Shown here one piece after another: positions 27,587 through 35,735 of a stretch of 64,000 nt of DNA. The stretch's first letter is position 1. The number at the start of each line of letters is the position of its first letter. The translations under genes were made by a program, and so were the position numbers. The stretch is from the NCBI GenBank assembly GCA_017447865.1, contig JAFSMO010000024.1:1-64000 (forward strand), read 5' to 3'. The notes under the pieces are model-generated. The model saw only the letters and a program-made list of their open reading frames with translations. It had not been told where the DNA came from and searched no databases. Source of the stretch: Thermoguttaceae bacterium. Lineage in GTDB: Bacteria > Planctomycetota > Planctomycetia > Pirellulales > Thermoguttaceae.

Positions 27587-28144
27587 ATGAACCTTTTTGG
27601 GAAAACACTCGTCGTTTTGATTTTTATTTTCAGCCTGCTGCTTTTCGCAATGTCCGGTGCAGTGTACATGACGCACACGAACTGGCGCGCGAAAGCCGAA
27701 GCTGAAGCCAAAAAAGTCGATGCGGCCACAGCCAAACTGGAAGATTCGGCCGAAGGTCCCGGTTTCCGCAGCCGTTACAAGCAGCTTGAGGAAGAAATCG
27801 AAATAGAGGAAGGCCTCCGTGATCAGGTCGTCGATGCGTTGGCGTCCGAAGTCAACCAGCGCAAAGAAGAGTACGAAGGCTACCGCGCGACGGCTAAAGA
27901 ACAGGAAGACAAACTGGCACATCACTCGATCGAGATGCTTCGTTTCACGATTTTCATGCTGAAAGCGCGTATTCAGGCGGACGAGCTGGTGGTGAAGGTC
28001 CAGAATGAACGGAACTCACGTATTCGCGCCATGCATGAGTACATTAACAATATGAATAAAATCGAGGATTTGAACCAACAGATTTTGACGCTCCAAAAAC
28101 GCGAACGAAGTCTCACGTTGGACCAGAAGACCCCGCAAAACTAG
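27587..28144 (+). CDS. Membrane-anchored coiled-coil protein
   Basis: 185 residues. The start at 27587 is chosen for the GGGAGAA site 8 bp upstream and because it opens directly with a membrane anchor (LVVLIFIFSLLLFAMSGAVYM, about 7-27). The rest is strongly helical and charged, likely coiled coil (KQLEEEIEIEEGLRDQVV and following). Its N-terminus MNLFGKTLVVL parallels the next gene (MNLVGKIFVVL), so the two are probably diverged duplicates. The family is unrecognised and a cell-envelope role is likely. Confidence 0.7.
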   Translation: MNLFGKTLVVLIFIFSLLLFAMSGAVYMTHTNWRAKAEAEAKKVDAATAKLEDSAEGPGFRSRYKQLEEEIEIEEGLRDQVVDALASEVNQRKEEYEGYRATAKEQEDKLAHHSIEMLRFTIFMLKARIQADELVVKVQNERNSRIRAMHEYINNMNKIEDLNQQILTLQKRERSLTLDQKTPQN

Positions 28145-28227
28145 CTCTTCTGCGCAAATCACTTGTACCATAAAAAGCGCTAAAACCCAAAACGCGCATA
28201 ACGCAGTAATCGGTAAAAAGGACTCCC

Positions 28228-29094
28228 ATGAACCTGGTTGGAAAAATTTTCGTTGTGCTCACTTTAGTACTGAGTCTGGTTTTAATGTCCCTGACCGTCG
28301 TCGTGTACATGACCCAGGTCAACTGGATGCGAATGGCCAACAATACGGATACGAAAAACGGGTACCCGCTCGGACTGATTCAGCAGTTGGAAAACTGCCA
28401 GAAGGAAAATCAGGAACTGCGTAACGCGTATGCCATTCTGGTTGGTACTTATGAAGTCGCGCTTCAAAAAAGCACCAACGCCGCCAAAGAAGTGGACGTC
28501 GTGAAAAACTCGCAGGTCGAAGAGATCAGCAAACTTAACGAGACGATCGCCAACGCTTATCAGGAAACGAACGGACGTCTGGAAGGAACCCTGACCGCGC
28601 TGGTTAAAATGAACACGATCCATTCTACCCTGCGCGATTCTGTTCACGACCTCCAGAAAGAGATTTCCAGCATTTCTGACAAACTGGCGACGAGTACCGA
28701 CTACGAAAACCAGACCGCTCAGCTCAAGCTTCAGCTGAAAGAAATGAAGGAACAGAAGGAGGATCTGCTCCAGGAAAACATCCGCGCGAAAGAAGTCCTT
28801 TCGTATAATAACATGGTCAACGATCTGGATTACTATCGCAGCTCGGCCCCGCCGGCGATGATCCAGGGGCGTGTCATCGAAGCCGCCGGCCGCAAGATCA
28901 AGGTGAACATCGGAAGCGACGATGGAGTCCGTGTTGGTCATAAATTCCAGCTCCTTTCCCAGGATGGAAGCCGGTATCTCTGTGACGTGGACGTCGAAAA
29001 CGTAACGTCGGATACGGCGACCTGCACGTTCGCCAATCTCCGCAGTGAGCAGAGCATTAACGTCGTGAACGGCTGTATCGTCAAACCCCTCTAA
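28228..29094 (+). CDS. Membrane-anchored coiled-coil protein with C-terminal beta domain
   Basis: 288 residues. An N-terminal anchor (VVLTLVLSLVLMSLTVVVYM) is followed by a coiled coil (about 50-205) and a compact beta domain (about 208-288) with IKVNIGSDDGVRVGHKFQLL, a pattern common in barrel-like domains of MreC or flagellar/LPS assembly proteins. The shared N-terminal pattern with the preceding gene indicates duplication. The gap from the preceding gene is 83 bp and to the next 14 bp, which supports an operon. Function unknown; possibly a scaffold in the cell envelope. Confidence 0.7.
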   Translation: MNLVGKIFVVLTLVLSLVLMSLTVVVYMTQVNWMRMANNTDTKNGYPLGLIQQLENCQKENQELRNAYAILVGTYEVALQKSTNAAKEVDVVKNSQVEEISKLNETIANAYQETNGRLEGTLTALVKMNTIHSTLRDSVHDLQKEISSISDKLATSTDYENQTAQLKLQLKEMKEQKEDLLQENIRAKEVLSYNNMVNDLDYYRSSAPPAMIQGRVIEAAGRKIKVNIGSDDGVRVGHKFQLLSQDGSRYLCDVDVENVTSDTATCTFANLRSEQSINVVNGCIVKPL

Positions 29095-29108
29095 TTCAAA
29101 GGTGACCC

Positions 29109-29543
29109 ATGAGCAGCGAACAAGATGATGAATTCCTTCCTGATGATGAGATGATGGAAGAACTTCCCGAAGACGGTTTCCTGCCTGAAGAAGAAGGGGG
29201 GGAAACTCAGGAAGACGCGGAAGTACAAGGAGACGCAGAAAGCCCGGAATTCTCGGAAGAAGAAGCGCCCGAAGTTACCGGAGAAGGTGAAGAAGGAGCT
29301 CCTGAGTTTTCAGAGGAAGGCGAAGACGCAGAAGAAGGTGAAGGTTTCGAGGAATCCGAAAAGGATAAACCCATCGAGTATCGTCCCCCGCGTATGGACC
29401 TTTACACGATGCTGTTGGTTCTTTCGTTGATTTTCATTATTCTGGCCACGGTGATCCACTGGCTGGAGGTTCCGCCGACCGAGTACGGCAATCCCCCCTT
29501 TAAGAAAGGCAGCCCGGTTATGACCGCGCCGAGAAACCCGTAA
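29109..29543 (+). CDS. Acidic single-pass membrane protein
   Basis: 144 residues. The first 90 are extremely acidic (Glu, Asp) with no recognisable fold. A membrane span (about 99-117, LLVLSLIFIILATVIHWL) and a short tail follow. Third gene of the operon; the spacing to the previous stop is 14 bp. The acidic arm may bind a basic partner such as a protein or calcium. Function unknown. Confidence 0.65.
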   Translation: MSSEQDDEFLPDDEMMEELPEDGFLPEEEGGETQEDAEVQGDAESPEFSEEEAPEVTGEGEEGAPEFSEEGEDAEEGEGFEESEKDKPIEYRPPRMDLYTMLLVLSLIFIILATVIHWLEVPPTEYGNPPFKKGSPVMTAPRNP

Positions 29544-30065
29544 AACGCGAGGGTTTCCGACTCTTTTCAGTTATAAATTATTACCGCGGCAGACGATTTT
29601 CTGAAATTCGTCGTGCCGCTTTTTTTATCCCGGTTCCTGAAACACTTAAACCTGACGGATTGTCAGTGTATTTTTGTGAGCGGGAGAAAAATACCGCATC
29701 AAGCAGAAATTTCAGGCACAAAAACTTGTTATTTTTTAAAAAACAGAAGAAATTTTGGGAAATTTTCAAATTTTTTTAAAAAAACCCCGGGGAAACCATT
29801 GATTTTTTTAAAGTTTAGTGTTAAATATAATATACATAGAGAGAGAATAATGAGATTGTGATCTTTTCAATTTGGCTTGTCCTTATCCTTCTAATCCATT
29901 GTTCCGTCAATCGTTGTTATAGTTGTTGTAGTAGTCTTATCGTTTACAGGCTTTCAATTTGGAGTGAATTGAAATCAGGCTGGTGATTTATTGTCATTTC
30001 GGCTGCTTTCATTGACTTCAGAATGGGTGTTTGTTTACTTGTCTCCTTTTATTTGAGGTATTATT
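29544..30065. other. Long gap before ybjN-like gene
   Basis: About 520 bp. A terminator is at 29586-29627. The rest is A- and T-rich with a TATAAT at 29826-29831 but no convincing -35 at the right distance, so the ybjN-like gene could start there or further down. No RNA gene recognised in the 240 bp before the start codon, which would be a long leader. Confidence 0.55.
29586..29627 (+). terminator. Intrinsic terminator of the membrane/coiled-coil operon
   Basis: GCGGCAGACGA pairs with TCGTCGTGCCGC (one bulge), followed by TTTTTTT. Confidence 0.85.
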
Positions 30066-30518
30066 ATGAAAAAGCTCAAAGAAATCGTTAAGGCGTTTTT
30101 CCAGGAAGCTGACTGGAATTACGAAGAACTGGATGAAAAAGTCATTCGTTCTGGTATTAAAGGTGATGAGAGCGACTTTGATCTGCTCTTTCACTGCAAT
30201 GAAGACGCACAGCAGATGGTCCTGATTGGCATTAAAACCAACCTCGTTCCCGAGCCGTATCGCCCCCAGGTCGCAGAACTCCTGACCCGCGCCAATTACA
30301 TCCTGAATCTTGGCAGTTACGGGATGGATTATTCCGACGGCGAATTCCGTTTCCGTATCGGAGTTGACGTTGAAGAAGGCAAACTGTCGGTTGCGATGGT
30401 GCGGAATATGACCTTCATCACCTGTAGAATGCTCGAGCAGATGTACCCCTGCATCATGAAGCTCGTCTATGGGAATGGTAAAGTTGAAGACCTTTTCGAA
30501 GAATGGAAAAATAAGTAA
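30066..30518 (+). CDS. YbjN-domain protein
   Basis: 150 residues, matching the small alpha/beta YbjN family (DUF1790-type), which resembles type III secretion chaperone folds. Typical features are the hydrophobic FDLLFHCNED strand, QMVLIGIKTNL, and the long VAELLTRANYILNLGSYGMDY helix-strand. No catalytic residues. Members are described as putative regulators of stress or motility. It is transcribed alone and ended by a strong terminator. Confidence 0.8.
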   Translation: MKKLKEIVKAFFQEADWNYEELDEKVIRSGIKGDESDFDLLFHCNEDAQQMVLIGIKTNLVPEPYRPQVAELLTRANYILNLGSYGMDYSDGEFRFRIGVDVEEGKLSVAMVRNMTFITCRMLEQMYPCIMKLVYGNGKVEDLFEEWKNK

Positions 30519-30573
30519 TGTCTTGTCTGGCCACGATTAGTGACGTTTCGGTTGGACGAGACGAACTGGATCG

Positions 30574-30620
30574 CGCAGCTCATACCCGGATGTTCGTGTT
30601 TCCGGGGAGCTGCGTTTTTT
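30574..30620 (+). terminator. Intrinsic terminator after ybjN-like gene
   Basis: CGCAGCT with AGCTGCG, plus inner ACCCGGA with TCCGGG, followed by TTTTTT. Confidence 0.85.
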
Positions 30621-30655
30621 ATGGCATACGACCAAAACTCCGGCGCTTTCTCCAC

Positions 30656-30684
30656 AAAAAAAGCCTTGAGATCAACCCAAGGCC
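30656..30684 (-). terminator. Intrinsic terminator after tRNA-Ser
   Basis: On the minus strand GCCTTG pairs with CAAGGC (inner GG and CT), followed by seven T, just downstream of the tRNA. Confidence 0.8.
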
Positions 30685-30689
30685 GTGAG

Positions 30690-30772
30690 CGGAAGACACG
30701 AGACTCGAACTCGCAACCCCTTACAGGGGCACCTCATTTCCAATGAGGCTGCTAGCCATTCGCTTATCTTCC
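30690..30772 (-). tRNA. tRNA-Ser(GGA)
   Basis: Folded by eye from the minus strand. Acceptor GGAAGAT pairs with GTCTTCC (one G-U), the discriminator is G, and no CCA is encoded. The anticodon stem CCTCA/TGAGG holds the loop TTGGAAA with anticodon GGA. A long variable arm (CCCC-TGTAA-GGGG) marks a class II tRNA, and the T arm has TTCGAGT. Position 8 reads A with this boundary; moving the 5' end by one base gives U8 but a poorer acceptor, so the ends are uncertain by one base. Confidence 0.9.
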
Positions 30773-30868
30773 GAATTTGTATCTTTATAATAATCGAAAT
30801 CTGAAAAATTGCAAGCCCCCCCAGTGCGATTTTCTTGAAAATTCCCGAAATTTCCTCGGGTCTGCAAT

Positions 30869-31294
30869 TCATTCCCCCTTAAAACGCCGATTCGCTTTTT
30901 TCTGGGCGTTTCTCGCTTTATTTTCGAGCCGGCGGAAGACCGAACCACGAGTTGGTTTGGTCGCGATCCGGTGCTTGGGCTTTTTGAGCGACTGGATCAG
31001 CAGGGCCTGCAGTTTCTTCAGGCATTCCATCTTGTTTTTCGGCTGGTCGCGTGAAACCTGGCTGGAGATCACGATCGTTCCGTCTTTGGCGAAGTAGGAC
31101 GGGTGCTGCTCCTTCATACGCTCGATTGCCTCGACCTGTTCGCCAAAAACCGCACTTTGGGACGGATTCCAGAAAAGAAAGACCTTGCTGGAAACTTTAT
31201 TGACGTTCTGTCCTCCGGGGCCGCCGCTGCGGGCGAACGAGAAGGTGATCTCCTCAAGGGGAATTTCAAGGCCGGGACGAATGAAAAGGGACAT
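30869..31294 (-). CDS. arfB: Alternative ribosome-rescue factor
   Basis: 141 residues. The release-factor catalytic loop SGGPGGQNVNKVSSKV (23-38, GGQ at 27-29) hydrolyses peptidyl-tRNA on stalled ribosomes. There is no stop-codon-reading domain. A basic C-terminal tail (LKKPKHRIATKPTRG to KKANRRFKGE) inserts into the mRNA channel in ArfB/YaeJ. Length and tail identify ArfB over a truncated RF. Confidence 0.92.
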   Translation of the reverse strand: MSLFIRPGLEIPLEEITFSFARSGGPGGQNVNKVSSKVFLFWNPSQSAVFGEQVEAIERMKEQHPSYFAKDGTIVISSQVSRDQPKNKMECLKKLQALLIQSLKKPKHRIATKPTRGSVFRRLENKARNAQKKANRRFKGE

Positions 31295-31437
31295 AAAAAA
31301 CTCCTTAAAACCAATTCTGAGCGCGGTCGTTCCCGCTTCACAAGCTATAATTTACCCTTTTTCCCTCATTTCGTCAAGACCCACGCCCCGGATTTCAGAA
31401 AATTCTCCCAATATTCCGGAAAACCCCGCTCCCTTGC

Positions 31438-31465
31438 TTGACGTTTCTCCGCTTTGTGGTATAAT
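31438..31465 (+). promoter_or_regulatory. Promoter of the flavodiiron gene
   Basis: TTGACG (31438-31443) and TATAAT (31460-31465) with a 16-bp spacer. The heptad array begins two bases after the -10, so most of it would be in the mRNA leader. Confidence 0.75.
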
Positions 31466-31466
31466 T

Positions 31467-31501
31467 CCCATTATTCGTTATTCGTTATTCATTATTCATT
31501 C
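31467..31501. repeat. Heptad array in the fprA leader
   Basis: TTATTCG, TTATTCG, TTATTCA, TTATTCA in succession after ATTCCCA, the same arm as at 224-256 and 3934-3965. It lies between the fprA promoter and its GAGGAGG ribosome binding site (about 31506), the only copy seen here in a leader of this array type. Confidence 0.85.
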
Positions 31502-31518
31502 TCGTTGAGGAGGTTTTC

Positions 31519-32700
31519 ATGCACACTGAGCTGCTGCCGGGGATCGATTGGGTCGGATTCGTTGACTGGAATATTCGGGACTTTCACAGTTACAACACAG
31601 AGCGCGGCGCGACATACAATTCGTACCTGATCCGTGACCAGAAAGTCGCCCTGGTGGACGGCGTGAAGAAGGCCGCCGCGGGAACGCTTCTGAAAAACGT
31701 CCGTGAGCTGGTGGACCTCGAAAAAGTCGATTACATCATCTGCAATCACGCCGAGCAGGACCACGCAGGCGCCATGCCAGCCCTGGTCGCCGCGATGCCC
31801 CAGGCCGAGATCGTCTGCACGGCCAAGTGCAAGGAGATCCTCAGCGGCTACGCCGACACGACGGGCTGGAAATTCCGTCTGGTCGCCAACGGCGAGACGC
31901 TTTCGCTCGGTGAGAACACGCTGACGTTCATCCACACGCCAATGGTCCACTGGCCCGACTCGATGTTCACCTACGTCCCCGAGAAAAAGCTCCTCTTCTC
32001 GATGGACGGCTTCGGCCAGCACATCGCCTCCAGCGAGCGGTTCGATGACGAGCTGCCGCTCGACACGCTGATGGAGGAGGCGAAAATCTACTACGCCAAC
32101 ATCGTGTACCCATATGGAGCGCAGGTCCAAAAAGTTCTGAAGGCCGCCGCGGGGCTGGACATTCAAATGATCGCGCCGAGCCACGGCGTCGTATGGCGCA
32201 AAAACCTCCCGGCCATTCTCGCCGCCTACGAGAAATGGTCCACCAAGACCGCCGACAAAAAGGTCGTGATCTTCTACGACTCGATGTGGGAAAGCACCGA
32301 GATCATGGCCCAGGCGATCTACGAGGGCGTTCTGAGCGTCCCGGGCGTGACGTGCCAGATGATGCACGTGCGGAAAAGCACGCTGACCGAAATCTCCACG
32401 GCCGCGATGGACGCGAAGTGCTGCGCGCTGGGAAGCTCGACCCTCAACGGTCTGCCGCTCCCGCAGATGGCCGCGGTGATGAACTACCTGCAGGGGCTTC
32501 GTTTCCCGATCCAGCACACGGTTGCGTTCGGCTCGCTCGGCTGGGGGAAAAATGCCGTGGATGAGATTTCCGCTTGGTTCGAGAAAGTGAGCTGGACCCC
32601 CGCCGCGGACGCGATCAAATGCAAGTGGCGCCCCACTCCTGAGATTTTGGCCCAGTGCGTCGAAGCAGGAAAAACGCTCGCGCTCAAGACGTCGGAGTGA
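31519..32700 (+). CDS. fprA: Flavodiiron protein (A-type flavoprotein)
   Basis: 393 residues. It is expected to reduce O2 to water, or NO, at a non-haem di-iron site. The N-terminal MBL-like domain has the di-iron motif NHAEQDH (His77, Glu79, Asp81, His82), HTPMVHWPDS, MDGFGQH and APSHGVVW. A C-terminal flavodoxin domain starts near 250 (KVVIFYDSMWESTE, FMN loop). No rubredoxin is fused, so a separate electron donor is needed; the rubredoxin-tailed MBL at 5318 is one candidate. The gene has its own promoter and ends in a strong terminator. Confidence 0.92.
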   Translation: MHTELLPGIDWVGFVDWNIRDFHSYNTERGATYNSYLIRDQKVALVDGVKKAAAGTLLKNVRELVDLEKVDYIICNHAEQDHAGAMPALVAAMPQAEIVCTAKCKEILSGYADTTGWKFRLVANGETLSLGENTLTFIHTPMVHWPDSMFTYVPEKKLLFSMDGFGQHIASSERFDDELPLDTLMEEAKIYYANIVYPYGAQVQKVLKAAAGLDIQMIAPSHGVVWRKNLPAILAAYEKWSTKTADKKVVIFYDSMWESTEIMAQAIYEGVLSVPGVTCQMMHVRKSTLTEISTAAMDAKCCALGSSTLNGLPLPQMAAVMNYLQGLRFPIQHTVAFGSLGWGKNAVDEISAWFEKVSWTPAADAIKCKWRPTPEILAQCVEAGKTLALKTSE

Positions 32701-32731
32701 CGATTTCAGAACGGTTTCCCATCTTTCCCCA

Positions 32732-32770
32732 AAAGGATTTTTTCAGATTTTTTGAAAAAATCCTTTTTTT
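32732..32770 (+). terminator. Intrinsic terminator after fprA
   Basis: AAAGGATTTTTTC pairs with GAAAAAATCCTTT, followed by T residues. Confidence 0.9.
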
Positions 32771-32774
32771 ATCC

Positions 32775-32802
32775 TTGCATTTTCACTGAAAAAGGGTACA
32801 AT
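32775..32802 (+). promoter_or_regulatory. Promoter of the FHA gene
   Basis: TTGCAT (32775-32780) and TACAAT (32797-32802) with a 16-bp spacer. Confidence 0.65.
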
Positions 32803-32846
32803 AGAGAAGAGAGGATATTTAAATACTTTATGGATGGAGCCCCGAC

Positions 32847-33242
32847 ATGAAAATCGAACTATTCGTCGTTGACTGTGAAACCGATTCCAGTCGGGTGCTT
32901 CTTACTTTGCCTGCGGTAATTGGCCGGGGAAATGACGCGGATCTCGTGGTGGAGCATCCCGAGGTCAGCCGCCACCACTGCCGGCTCTTCTGGTTTCAAA
33001 ACGCGGTACACATTCAGGATCTGCGCTCACTCAATGGCACGATCGTCGGCTCAAAACGGATCCAGAATTCCGAAAGTCCCATCCAGCCCAACGAGACGTT
33101 TACCGTTGGCCCGGTTCAGTTCCAGATCAATTACAGTCCCCAGGAAGTCCCGGCCTCTGACGTCAGCGGTTCTACTTCACGCAGCCGGGCGCGCGTGGTC
33201 TCGAATTCGACCAACTCGGGCAGTGCCGCATTGAAAAAATAA
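32847..33242 (+). CDS. FHA-domain protein
   Basis: 131 residues. The forkhead-associated fold, which binds phosphothreonine peptides, covers about residues 5-95. It has IGRGNDAD, VSRHHCRLFW and DLRSLNGTIVGSKRI, the three conserved blocks around the binding loop. A Ser/Thr-rich tail follows. It implies Ser/Thr protein kinases in this cell, though none is in the window. It is small and free-standing, so probably an adaptor. Confidence 0.9.
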   Translation: MKIELFVVDCETDSSRVLLTLPAVIGRGNDADLVVEHPEVSRHHCRLFWFQNAVHIQDLRSLNGTIVGSKRIQNSESPIQPNETFTVGPVQFQINYSPQEVPASDVSGSTSRSRARVVSNSTNSGSAALKK

Positions 33243-33329
33243 AGCAAAAATCAGGCCCGGCCCAAAAGCCCCGTTTCTCGTGCTCTTTCTCTAAATCTTT
33301 CGCGCCTTCCGGCCATTCGGCGGTTTCTC

Positions 33330-34367
33330 TCAGCACTGGCGTTCAATCGCGTAGCTGGCGAACCCCTCGATCGCCTTCTTCGCCTCGGAATCCGGAAAAA
33401 CGCTCAGAAATTCCAGCCCCTGCTGAATGTGGCCGATGGTCGTCGCACGCACCGAATCAAAAATCTCGTGTTCCTGAAGCATTTCCTGAATTTTCGAGTA
33501 AGTCCCGGTCGAGAGCCGATTCCGAATCTCTTCGATTAATGTTTCACGTGAAACCTCATCCAGCGCCTCCAGAAGACGGATCATCGGGAGCGTGAGCTTC
33601 TGTTTCGCCAGGTCCGACCCGAGGGTTTTGCCCATCTGCTCCTCAGTCCCCAAAATATCGAGCAGATCGTCCGCGATCTGGAACGCCTGACCGAGACTGC
33701 GCCCAAACAGAGCGGCATTTTCGATTTTCTTCCGGTTTTCCCCGGAGATTTCCGCCAGATTTCCCTCGGGGCTCAGGGCACACAGAACGCCCAGCCGGCA
33801 CGCGCACTCGAACAGAGCGGCAGTTTTCCCGGTGATGATGGCGTAATATTCGTCTTCCGTCAGTTCAAACCGGCCGCGGCTTCCCACCTGACGCATTTCC
33901 CCCTCGCACAGCGAGCAGCTGGTTTCCGCGACGATTTCATTCACGGTCTGATTCTGGAGCCGGGCCACGGCCAGCATCGCCCTCGCGACCATAAAATCGC
34001 CCATCAGGACGCTCGTTTCATTGTTCCAGACGGCGTTCACCGTGGGCAGATGGCGGCGCGTTTCCGCTTCGTCCAGAATGTCGTCGTGCACGAGCGAAGC
34101 GGTGTGGATCGTTTCCAGCGCGGCCCCGATCGTGAAATGCGCCGGCAGCACATTCCCGGCCATTTTCGCGAAAAGAAGGTGCAGGGCCGGCCGCATACGT
34201 TTTCCTCCGAGACGAAAACCGTGTTCCGTCACCTGCTGAATGAAAGGATTTTCACAGGCCAAAAAATCCTTCAGAAGGCGTTCCACCTCCGCCAAATCAT
34301 CCTGAATGACCGCATAAAACCCCTGAAGTGCCGCTGGAATCTGAGTCTCGGAAATTGTTTTGTGCAT
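33330..34367 (-). CDS. Trans polyprenyl diphosphate synthase
   Basis: 345 residues. Condenses isopentenyl diphosphate onto allylic diphosphates to make long-chain polyprenyl tails for quinones. GKRMRP (55-60) is the IPP site. The first aspartate-rich motif is VHDDILDEAETRR (94-106), and the second is QIADDLLDILG near 240. The overall length fits octaprenyl/heptaprenyl synthases (IspB-like). Product chain length cannot be told. A TGTGCTATAAT extended -10 lies just upstream. Confidence 0.9.
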   Translation of the reverse strand: MHKTISETQIPAALQGFYAVIQDDLAEVERLLKDFLACENPFIQQVTEHGFRLGGKRMRPALHLLFAKMAGNVLPAHFTIGAALETIHTASLVHDDILDEAETRRHLPTVNAVWNNETSVLMGDFMVARAMLAVARLQNQTVNEIVAETSCSLCEGEMRQVGSRGRFELTEDEYYAIITGKTAALFECACRLGVLCALSPEGNLAEISGENRKKIENAALFGRSLGQAFQIADDLLDILGTEEQMGKTLGSDLAKQKLTLPMIRLLEALDEVSRETLIEEIRNRLSTGTYSKIQEMLQEHEIFDSVRATTIGHIQQGLEFLSVFPDSEAKKAIEGFASYAIERQC

Positions 34368-34400
34368 AGAATCCCCCGCAATGGAAATAAAAACGATTTA

Positions 34401-34413
34401 ATTATAGCACATT
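34401..34413 (-). promoter_or_regulatory. Extended -10 promoter of the prenyl synthase gene
   Basis: On the minus strand TGTGCTATAAT with TATAAT at 34406-34401. There is no good -35. The same 11-mer precedes the alpha-CTD gene. Confidence 0.5.
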
Positions 34414-34442
34414 TTGAGAAAAAACACAGGGGGGAGGGAAAC

Positions 34443-35207
34443 TCAGGCCAGTTTTTTTGTGTGAAAATCATCATTTCCGTAGTCCCAATATTGGGTCTGC
34501 TCATGAATTTTCATCCGAAGGAGCTTCAGGACTTTGGCATACTGGAAAAATCCAAGCAGGAAAAAGCCCAGAACGAGCGTGTAAAGAAACGATGAAAGAA
34601 GCGTCGCGAGCACTAACGAGATCAGCGTGAAAAAAATCGTCCGATGAATTTGACGCACAAGAAGCAAAACTCTTTTTTCCCCAAGCAGGAACGACAAACG
34701 GAAGAAAAATGAAAGCCAGTACTGCCACGCAAGCAGGAAAAAAACCAGAGCAAAAGCATTCAGACCCGGAACTCCGTTCAGCAAGCATACGCCAAACCAG
34801 ACCAGACCGTAATTTTTGGCTCCTGAAATGGGCGGGCAGTTCATGCAGAAAATCGTCCCGGCAACATTCAGCAGGACCCCAAACAAAAAGCAAAACGAAA
34901 CGATCATCATCGGAGGAAGCAACTCCTCCAGCGGAAGAACCTCCGAAAAATACTGCTGCTGTTCCTGAAGGGAAAGCTGCTGGACTTCCATGATTTTCTC
35001 GGGAGTGATTTCCTCACAGAAAGTCTGAAACTGCGGCGAGTTGGTCGAGAACCAGAAAATCACGGCCGCCATGAGCAGAATCGCCCCCACAATCAGAGAA
35101 TCCGCCCAGAAAAGAAGCCTGAACCCAATGGCGCACGAGCGTAAATCGTGTGGGTTGCAAGGAAAAGCGAGGGAATAGTCCTTAAAATCGCGAATAATCT
35201 CAGGCAT
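34443..35207 (-). CDS. Multi-pass membrane protein, unknown
   Basis: 254 residues. Hydrophobic spans at about 36-52, 98-117, 130-147, 150-170 and 192-225. No conserved enzymatic motif. It starts in the gap after the prenyl synthase promoter and reads leftwards on the same strand, 75 bp upstream of that gene, so co-transcription is possible. Its closest resemblance is to Yip1-like or small transport membrane proteins, but I cannot assign it. Confidence 0.55.
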   Translation of the reverse strand: MPEIIRDFKDYSLAFPCNPHDLRSCAIGFRLLFWADSLIVGAILLMAAVIFWFSTNSPQFQTFCEEITPEKIMEVQQLSLQEQQQYFSEVLPLEELLPPMMIVSFCFLFGVLLNVAGTIFCMNCPPISGAKNYGLVWFGVCLLNGVPGLNAFALVFFLLAWQYWLSFFFRLSFLLGEKRVLLLVRQIHRTIFFTLISLVLATLLSSFLYTLVLGFFLLGFFQYAKVLKLLRMKIHEQTQYWDYGNDDFHTKKLA

Positions 35208-35355
35208 TTTTTCTTTACCGGCCGAAAGAGCAAGTTCCCGGAATTGAATATAAAATCACGTTTCAAAAGCCGATTTGGGAGGGAATGAGGAAGCGCAGCC
35301 CCTCCAAATCTTTTTTTATTATAAATAAAATTTTCAAAAAGTCAAACGCCCCCCC

Positions 35356-35383
35356 TGTAAAAAGTCAAAAAATTTGTTATAAT
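35356..35383 (+). promoter_or_regulatory. Promoter of the bS22-like gene
   Basis: TATAAT (35378-35383) is clear. A weak TGTAAA (35356-35361) lies 16 bp upstream. The start codon is 84 bp downstream. Confidence 0.5.
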
Positions 35384-35467
35384 ACCAATACAAAATATAA
35401 ATTTATGTTTTTCATTGGCTGTTTCCCTTCACCTCGGTGATCGGGACTTACTTACAGGAGATTTATC

Positions 35468-35554
35468 GTGGGAACAAAAGTTTCTGGAAAAGGTCGTCGC
35501 AAGATCGGTCGTAAAAAAAGAAAAATGCGTTCGAGAATTCGTCATCGCAAATGA
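35468..35554 (+). CDS. AURKAIP1/COX24-type small ribosomal protein (bS22-like)
   Basis: A 28-residue protein, MGTKVSGKGRRKIGRKKRKM followed by RSRIRHRK, beginning at GTG 35468 with AGGAG 7 bp upstream. Over half of its residues are Arg or Lys. The RRK.GRKKRKMR..IRHRK pattern is the AURKAIP1/COX24 (mS38/bS22) domain, found as tiny proteins in planctomycetes and in mycobacterial 30S subunits. It probably binds the small subunit rRNA. It has its own TATAAT. It is too small for most automatic gene calls but is well supported by the start signals. Confidence 0.85.
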   Translation: MGTKVSGKGRRKIGRKKRKMRSRIRHRK

Positions 35555-35567
35555 TTTTTCTGTACCA

Positions 35568-35594
35568 GGGTGAGAAATTTACGTTTCTCGCCCC
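35568..35594 (+). terminator. Hairpin after the bS22-like gene
   Basis: GGGTGAGAAA-TTTACG-TTTCTCGCCCC. Good stem, but no T-run follows, so termination is uncertain. Confidence 0.4.
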
Positions 35595-35680
35595 GCGTGA
35601 GTTTTCATTCGTTTATGAAACTTGGCGTGGTTGATTTTTCCGACTTTCGACTTTTGTTCAATCGGAGATCTTAACTGTTT

Positions 35681-35689
35681 TGATACAAT
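35681..35689 (+). promoter_or_regulatory. Extended -10 promoter for uvrA
   Basis: TGATACAAT matches an extended -10 (TGN-TACAAT), 46 bp before the uvrA start codon. No clear -35. Confidence 0.45.
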
Positions 35690-35735
35690 ATCCGGTGTGA
35701 TTTTTCCACTGGATTTTTTTTTGGAAAGGCGCGTT

